A DNA stretch of 64,000 nt, taken from positions 3,152,001 through 3,216,000 of the forward strand of contig CATNEN010000025.1 in NCBI GenBank assembly GCA_950097015.1, in the 5' to 3' direction. The notes below the pieces were generated by a model. The model searched no databases and was not told the DNA's origin. It worked only from the letters and a program-made list of their open reading frames with translations. Within the stretch, counting starts at the first letter, position 1. Each line of letters opens with the position of its first letter. This document shows, one piece after another, positions 27,301 to 36,300 of this stretch. Source of the stretch: Macrostomum hystrix. Taxonomy: Eukaryota; Platyhelminthes; Macrostomidae. The position numbers and the translations under genes were made by a program.

Positions 27301-30300
27301 TGCGATTCTACCTACAACTCTTGCTGCGATTCTATCTACAACTCTTGCTGCGATTCTATCTTGGATTTCTGCTGCGATTCAAAATATGTTTCCTGCTGTG
27401 ATTCTATTTACAACTCTTTCTGTGATTATATCTACAACTCTTGCTGCGATTCCATCTACAACTCTTGCTACGATTCTGTCTACGGTTTCTGTTGTGATTA
27501 TTTTAAACATCTTTAGTTAGTGATTTATACAATCTATAGTAATGGGTGCAGTCTTTATTTTAATGCGTGAAATCCAAAGCTTTGTAACAGCAAATATTTA
27601 AGAGAATGACTAACAAATATATATTTTTCGCCAGGGGTCATCGCGATCTATGGTTCAGCAACAGCAGCAGCAGCAGCACCAGCTTTATGTTGGCAACGCT
27701 GAGCACGACCCTCTAGTACATGCTGAGTCGCCACACAGTAAGTAATCCTGTGTACTTCACTGTATTCACTTACACAGCTCAGTGTATTCACTCACTGACA
27801 CAGCTCACTGTATTCACTCACTGACACAGCTCAGTGTATTCACTCACTGACACAGCTCACTGTATTCACTCACTGACACAGCTCACTGTATTCACTCACT
27901 GACACAGCTCAGTGTATTCACTCACTGACACAGCTCACTGTATTCACTCACTGACACAGCTCAGTGTATTCACTCACTGACACAGCTCACTGTATTCACT
28001 CACTGACACAGCTCACTGTATTCACTCACTGACACAGCTCAGTGTATTCACTCACTGACACAGCTCACTGTATTCACTCACTGACACAGCTCACTGTATT
28101 CACTCACTGACACAGCTCAGTGTATTCACTTACTGACACAGCTCACTGTATTCACTTACTGACACAGCTCACTGTATTCACTCACTGACACAGCTCAGTG
28201 TATTCACTCACTGACACAGCTCACTGTATTCACTCACTGACACAGCTCACTGTATTCACTCACTGACACAGCTCAGTGTATTCACTTACTGACACAGCTC
28301 ACTGTATTCACTTACTGACACAGCTCACTGTATTCACTCACTGACACAGCTCACTGTATTCACTCACTGACACAGCTCAGTGTATTCACTCACTGACACA
28401 GCTCACTGTATTCACTCACTGACACAGCTCACTGTATTCACTCACTGACACAGCTCAGTGTATTCACTTACTGACACAGCTCACTGTATTCACTTACTGA
28501 CACAGCTCACTGTATTCACTCACTGACACAGCTCACTGTATTCACTCACTGACACAGCTCACTGTATTCACTCACTGACACAGCTCAGTGTATTCACTTA
28601 CTGACACAGCTCACTGTATTCACTTACTGACACAGCTCACTGTATTCACTCACTGACACAGCTCACTGTATTCACTCACTGACACAGCTCACTGTATTCA
28701 CTCACTGACACAGCTCAGTGTATTCACTCACTGACACAGCTCACTGTATTCACTCACTGACACAGCTCACTGTATTCACTCACTGACACAGCTCACTGTA
28801 TTCACTCACTGACACAGCTCACTGTATTCACTCACTGACACAGCTCACTGTATTCACTCACTGACACAGCTCACTGTATTCACTTACTGACACAGCTCAG
28901 TGTATTCACTCACTGACACAGCCCTATCTATCCATTACGGCCCACACCCATGACAGCAGTTGAGCAGCCCCTCAGAGCAACTCGTTGAGATCAGTGCCGG
29001 TTTCCTATCGCCCACTCGGCTCTGACTTTGCCTACGCGAAGCTCTAGGCTTTGCCAGGGTGACATTCTGAATTCGCGAATTAGATTTCCCTGCCGTCCCG
29101 ACCCTGTGCGGCCGAGTGGACTCGACTGAGCCGGAAAGAAAGACAAGGACCACGCCCAGGAATCGAGAACCACAGAAACTGCCAGCCTACAGACTTCCTT
29201 TCAGCGACGAGTGAATGAGTCGGGCTTTCTTGAGCACTATAGTCAAGTGATGGAGACTGCGCGCGATGAGTGGCTTGCCAGAGAAATGCGCAGAAATAGA
29301 CAACAAATTTTAGCTCTCATAAGTTCTAAATTCTTTCCCGAGCTGAGGGGATCAAAGTGTTTAGAGATACAGAGCTCTGACCGAGTGGTCGGGAGTTCGA
29401 ATCTGAGCCCAATGCTAACAATTTGTGTCCTTGAGCAGAGGACCTAATTCCGTACAGCTTCACTTCATCCAGCTGTTAAATGGGTGTGATCTGCAGTGTG
29501 ATTTACCAGATTGTCTACTCATCTGCAAAGTGATCTACCAGATTATCTACTTATTTTCAGTGTATCTACTCATCTGCAGTGTGATCTTCCAGATTATCTA
29601 CTAATCTGCAGTGTGATCTTCCAGATTATCTACTAATCTGCAGTGTGATCTTCCAGATTATCTACTAATCTGCAGTGTGATCTTCCAGATTATCTACTAA
29701 TCTGCAGTGTGATCTTCCAGATTATCTACTCATCTGCAGTGTGATCTACCAGATTATCTACTCATCTGCAGTGTGATCTTCCAGATTATCTACTCATCTG
29801 CAGTGTGATCTACCAGATTATCTACTCATCTGCAGTGTGATCTTCCAGATTATCTACTCATCTGCAGTGTGATCTACCAGATTATCTACTCATCTGCAGT
29901 GTGATCTACCAGATTATCTACTCATCTGCAGTGTGATCTACCAGATTATCTACTCATCTGCAGAGTGATCTACCAGATTATCTACTAATCTGCAGTGTGA
30001 TCTACCAGATTATCTACTAATCTGCAGTGTGATCTACCAGATTATCTACTAATCTGCAGTGTGATCTACCAGATTATCTACTAATCTGCAGTGTGATCTA
30101 CCAGATTATCTACTAATCTGCAGTGTGATCTACCTGATTGTCTACTCATCTGCAGTGTGATCTTCCAGATTGTCTACTAATCTGCAGTGTGATCTACCTG
30201 ATTGTCTACTAATCTGCAGTGTGATCTACCAGATTATCTACTAATCTGCAGTGTGATCTACCTGATTGTCTACTCATCTGCAGTGTGATCTACCTGATTG

Positions 30301-33300
30301 TCTACTCATCTGCAGTGTGTATGCCTTTCTGAATGTTCCGCAGCTCCCCTTGTGTTGTGAGTGTTTGCTGTGCAATTGAAGAAATCAATTTGAAATGGCA
30401 AGTTAATGACGCTGTCTAGTCTCTGGGCAGGGAGGGGTGTGCGTCGCGTGTCGACACGCATAGGACAATCCAGACCTTCGCTGGGAAGGGAGGGGACGGA
30501 CTGAAATTAGAAATCCTTTTTTAAACTGAGGAAAATCCTTTTTTTTCTCTTTCTCTCTTATTCTCTCTCTTCCTTTCTGTCCCCTCCAGACACACACTAA
30601 AGCGCCCCCCGTGCTGTGCAGCTCGTCGACCAATGGAAAAAGTTGCATTGGGCTTATTGGTAACATGAGAGAGAGAGAGAGACAGAGAGAGACGGTGGGT
30701 GAGCGGCAATGCTCTATTAGTTAAGCAAGTGAGCAGGACACGGAGGTGGGAAAAGTAGACAAGAGCAAAGAGATTGAGCAGCAGGCCGACGACTGTCTGA
30801 GTCAGTTTGAACTAAAAAAATAACAAGGACTTCTTAATCGTGGTAAACTTGAAAAAGACGGACCTACGCATATTGCGTCGCCACAGCCGACGAAGCCACC
30901 GAAGCCACCGAAGCCGCCGCCGCAGCCGCTGCTGCTGCTGCTGTTGTCACAGCATGGAGGACAGACAGCAACAGGATCTGAGTATCACCGGCCAACTGCG
31001 TAAGAATTGTAGGCATTTTAGAGACTGGTTACTGGAAGGTAGATAGATTGGATACAGGAGGGTAGATAGATTGGATACAGGAAGGTAGATAGATTGGATA
31101 CAGGAAGGTAGATAGATTGGATACAGGAGGGTAGATAGATTGGATACAGGAAGGTAGATAGATTGGATACAGGAGGGTAGATAGATTGGATACAGGAGGG
31201 TAGATAGATTGGATACAGGAAGATAGATAGATTGGATACAGGAGGGTAGATAGATTGGATACAGGAAGGTAGATAGATTGGATACAGGAAGGTAGATAGA
31301 TTGGATACAGAAAGGTAGATAGATTGGATACAGGAGGGTAAATAGATTGGATAAAGGAAGGTAGATAGGTTGGATACAGAAAGGTAGATAGATTGGATAC
31401 AGGAGGGTAGATAGATTGGATACAGGAAGGTAGATAGATTGGATACAGAAAGGTAGATAGATTGGATGCTGGCAAGGTAGATAGATTGGATGCAGGAAGG
31501 TAGATAGATTGGATACAGGAAGGTAGATAGATTGCATACAGGCAAGGTAGATAGATTGGATTCAGGAAGGTAGATAGATTGGATACAGGAGGGTAGATAG
31601 ATTGGATACAGGAAGGTAGATAGATTGGATACAGGAAGGTAGATAGATTGGATACAGAAAGGTAGATAGATTGGATACAGGAGGGTAAATAGATTGGATA
31701 CAGGAAGGTAGATAGATTGGATACAGAAAGGTAGATAGATTGGATACAGGAGGGTAGATAGATTGGATACAGGAAGGTAGATAGATTGGATACAGAAAGG
31801 TAGATAGATTGGATGCTGGCAAGGTAGATAGATTGGATGCAGGAAGGTAGATAGATTGGATACAGGAAGGTAGATAGATTGCATACAGGCAAGGTAGATA
31901 GATTGGATTCAGGAAGGTAGATAGATTGGATACTGGAAGGTAGATAGATTGGATACAGGCAAGGTATAGATTGGATACAGGCAAGGTATAGATTGGATAC
32001 AGGCAAGGTAGATAGATTGGATACAGGAAGGTAGATAGATTGGATACAGGAGGGTAGATAGATTGGATACAGGAAGGTAGATAGATTGGATACAGGAAGG
32101 TAGATAGATTGGATACAGGAAGGTAGATAGATTGGATACAGGAAGGTAGATAGATTGGATACTGGAAGGTAGATAGATTGGATACAGGAAGGTAGATAGA
32201 TTGGATACTGGAAGGTAGATAGATTGGATACAGGAAGGTAGATAGATTGGATACAGGAAGGTAGATAGATTGGATACAGGAAGGTAGATAGATTGGATAC
32301 AGTTAATATCAATGCAGTTTAATCCACTGAGATTAATGGTGGAACAATTATGACTACAAATGTCACGAAAGAACGGTTAGTTTCACTAATTTCAATCGTC
32401 ACTATTCGATCTGCTTCGGCAAGTAGCGTTCCGCATTGATTGAGTTACGCCCAGCTGAACTCAGTGCAAGAATAAATTATTATAAAAATATGAAAGGCTA
32501 TAGCTACAGTAGATCAGAGCAGAATCTATTCGGATGGTGGGAAAAAGAAGATAAAAGGATGAGAAAGATGTGAGCCGAGCTGTGTGCCCTCGGGGAGGGA
32601 GCAGTTGCTCAGTCACACACAACAGAATAGAGCATATCGGTATAAAGACGGAAAATGAACTGCGGAACGCTGCAGAATCATTGCAGTTAGAGGTCCGGCG
32701 AAGACCCGCCAGTACAATGCTGCTCAGGGCTTCCGTGAAGCTGTTCAAAATGTTTAGCGACTGCAGAGGCGTTTAAGCTGGATTGAAGCCCTGTGCCTAA
32801 GCGAGTGAGGGGATGAAATAACTCGAATTACGAGTTACAATCCCTCTCTGGCTCGGTCAGGTTAAAGATGAACGCTTTCGTCTTGTTCTATTTACCACAG
32901 GGATGTTTCAAATACCCACAGCTTTCTGTATCTCCCAAAATAAATCTTCTTTTAAAATATAAAACGATGCTCGTAAATAACGAACGCAGAGATCGAACCG
33001 GCAATTAGGCTGCTCACCCTCAGGCTCTCCCCTGGGCCTGTTGCTCTCTGCAAATCCCATAGGACTAGAGTGGGGTCACGCTAATCCCGTCCCTAATCTC
33101 GCATGCCGAGTTTAGCCCCACAGGTGCATAGTCAGCTAGCAGCTATCTGTATCTGGCTTAGAAAAAACTATTATCATCAAATTATTAGTTTCTAAAAGCT
33201 GTCCTTTGCATTATCGATTAAAGCAGACATTAATTTTAGGAATCTAACTAATCCTTTCCTAGGCCGGTAAATAGTGCTCTTCATTTCCACTGATTTGTAT

Positions 33301-36300
33301 TTTGCCCAGCTGTGAATGAGTATGCATGGCCAATAAGTTGGTATTTCTAATGCATGGAAACTAAATATATGTCATATTCAGAACGACTCGCCAAGCAGTA
33401 CGTCGACATTAACGGCGATGTTCTGGTGCTCAGCATCGACAAGACCGGCCACTCGACCCTGGGCTTGTCCCTGGCTGGCAACAGAGACGCATCAATCATG
33501 TCCGTCTTTGTCTGCGGAATCCGGCCTGAGAGTGCGGCTGCTACCGATGGCAGACTGCGAATTGGTGATGAACTGCTCGAGGTCAGTACTCTGGGTGTGC
33601 AGGTGTGATTTGGTGATGAAGCTCTGCTGTGCAGGTGTGATTTGGTGATGAAGCTCTGCTGTGCAGGTGTGATTTGGTGATGAAGCTCTGCTGTGCAGGT
33701 GTGATTTGGTGATGAAGCTCTGCTGTGCAGGTGTGATTTGGTTATAAAGCTCTGCTGTGCAGGTGTGATTTGGTGATGAAGCTCTGCTGTGCAGGTGTGA
33801 TTTGGTTATAAAGCTCTGCTGTGCAGGTGTGTTTCGGTGATAAAGCTCTGCTGTGCAGGTGTGATTTGGTGATGAAGCTCTGCTGTGCAGGTGTGATTTG
33901 GTGATGAAGCTCTGCTGTGCAGGTGTGATTTGGTTATAAAGCTCTGCTGTGCAGGTGTGATTTGGTGATAAAGCTTTGTTGTGCAGGTGTGACTAAGCGA
34001 ACATTTCAAATAGATCTAAACATTTTCGGACTTCATTCAGTGACCCAAGCAAGGCCTCAAACGAGTAATCATCAACTGAGAGCAGGTGTTGTCCATCTTC
34101 ACAGGTGGACTGCCACGTCCTGTTGGGCAAGTCCCACCTGAACGCTGTGCCGATTATCAACGACGCCTGCAGCGCAGCCGGAGGCAGCGTTCGCCTTGTG
34201 GTCGTCCGCCGGCCGACCAATCTCTCAGCAATGGCCGTGAAGCCGATTCCGCCGCCGCGAAGTGTGCCACTGGATGTGAGTGAGAAACTAATTGACGAAT
34301 TCACTTAGTGAAACTGCAAATATTTTGGTTTCGCTTCACTGTCATATGCTTGCTCAGACTAGGCAAGGCGAAGATCGATTTAAACCACTCGCTGTGTCTA
34401 CAGTGCCAGCCATTGTCTGTATGATTAAGCTGCCCATCTAGCAAATTTTTTTTATATATACTGTCTATAAGTTCAACTACAATCATTTGTTGCTACTGAA
34501 AGTAGTTCGTTAAGATTCTGTGCTACTGATTGAATTGCATAATTTGTATTTGTTTGTGCCTGCGACTATCAACAGGGAGTTATGAAGCTATATTTCTAAG
34601 AAAACTGGCTAGTGTTCGAATAGCAAGCCTTTGAACAGCTGCGACTGTGCCAGTGGCTGCACATCTCGCCCCACCCCGCATTGTAGTACTCCACAGCCAA
34701 TCAGAAGCAACCGGACACCCTGATCACACCCACCGAGATGGAGCTATTGGCTGACGGAGCTATCGACACAGAACAGCTGCTGCTGCTGCGTCGGCCGAGC
34801 GCCGTTGATGAACAGCAGCCGATGGGACCCTACGGCCTGGAGATCGACTGCGTGCTGGTGAAGGTGAGGTCAAGTTACTGGAAAATTGTTAAGGGCTTTA
34901 TTTTTTAGTTTATCGACGTGACTATCTAATGGCAAGATTATCAATGCCTTATTTTGTGTTTTTTCTGCATTTACGTGGTGTCAAAGTTGTTCTATAACGT
35001 TTTTTTAATTTAAAAACGCTTTTTTGCGTCAAATGTTTGTAACGCTAATCGGTAAAAGGGGTTTTAGCCTAGTGACTAGAGAGTCGGACTCATAACTTTT
35101 AGCAAGACACGAATTGTCCATGGACTGAACAGCCGTCTCATCGTCAGGCAGTGTACTGCACTCTCACTGTGCCTTGGAGGTAAACCCGCGCGAGCCTTTT
35201 CCATGCGGCTGCACCTGAAATTAATGAGGCCTCGCCGCGGATTTGAGTTCAGGAACCTTCGGGCTAGAGATTAGACAGTTTTAAATAACAAGGACAAGTT
35301 GACGTGAGAAAATGAATAATGAACTGAAGATGCTCGCATCACATGTTCTTCTTTCTATACAGGGCAAGCTGGGTCTCGGCTTTGCCATCACCGAAATCGA
35401 CAATACTGATGGCGACCACAAAGACGCCAACAGCGAAGTCGCCGACACTGGTAGCAACTGCGACGGTGACCAGGATTCAGCGACGGCGACAGCGGTGGAG
35501 GATGCCGCCGCGTCGACTCAGCCGGAGCCGAAACGGGCCGGCCTGGGTGTCCAGGTGAAGCACATCACCGAGCGGGGCCCGGCTGAGACTGAGGGCACCC
35601 TGTGTCCGGGCGACCGGCTGCTGCGGGCCAACGGAATGGACTTGGCCGAGGCCACCTACGACCAGGCGCTGGACTGCCTGCGCTCCCTGCCAGCTGGCGA
35701 GGTGCGCCTCACGGTTGCTAGGCAACTGACGCCAACGCCGCCGCAGCAGCTGCAGAAACAGCAGGAGGAGCAACAGGAACAGCTGGCCAATGAGAAGCAG
35801 GAAGCGTCGGGTGAGTGTGCGTGAGGCCGAGAGAGCGGCAATAGGGACTAAGCGTATAAAAAACAGCGCCCGCTGTAGACTGGGAACCGGCTTTTGCTAA
35901 GAAACTTTTTGTTATCGAATTTCTCTCGCTAAAAAAGATTCTCAATCAGAGTTTTCGGCTCAGCAGCAGCAGCAGCAGCAGCCAGGAATGAACGGGTTGG
36001 AAACGCTGCACATTGAGATTGACAAAGGCGAGGCTGGAACGCTTGGAATCGGCATTGTTGGAGGCAGCGACACGGACCTAGTGAGTTCGCTCAGCAGTAT
36101 TTACCTGATACGAGTGTATGAGTCTAGTAGTTTTACTGATTATTTAACATTTTCATTGAGTAACATTGAGTCTATATCAATGTCTCTGAGTACTTACGAA
36201 TGTCCGTGGGTATCGACCATTATCCCTAGCCTCTTTTAGTGTCCCTGAGTGTTTAACAATATCCAGAACTCTCTCTAACAATGTTTCTGAGTGTCTACGA

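Noticed and set aside
31029-32312. Reverse frame of 427 codons ([13 protein letters not shown]-like)
   Set aside because: Product of the 23-bp array read in all phases; no splice or domain support.
32570-32776. Frame [17 protein letters not shown] as an MPDZ exon
   Set aside because: No acceptor-donor pair gives the phases needed (2 in, 1 out); kept only as a note.
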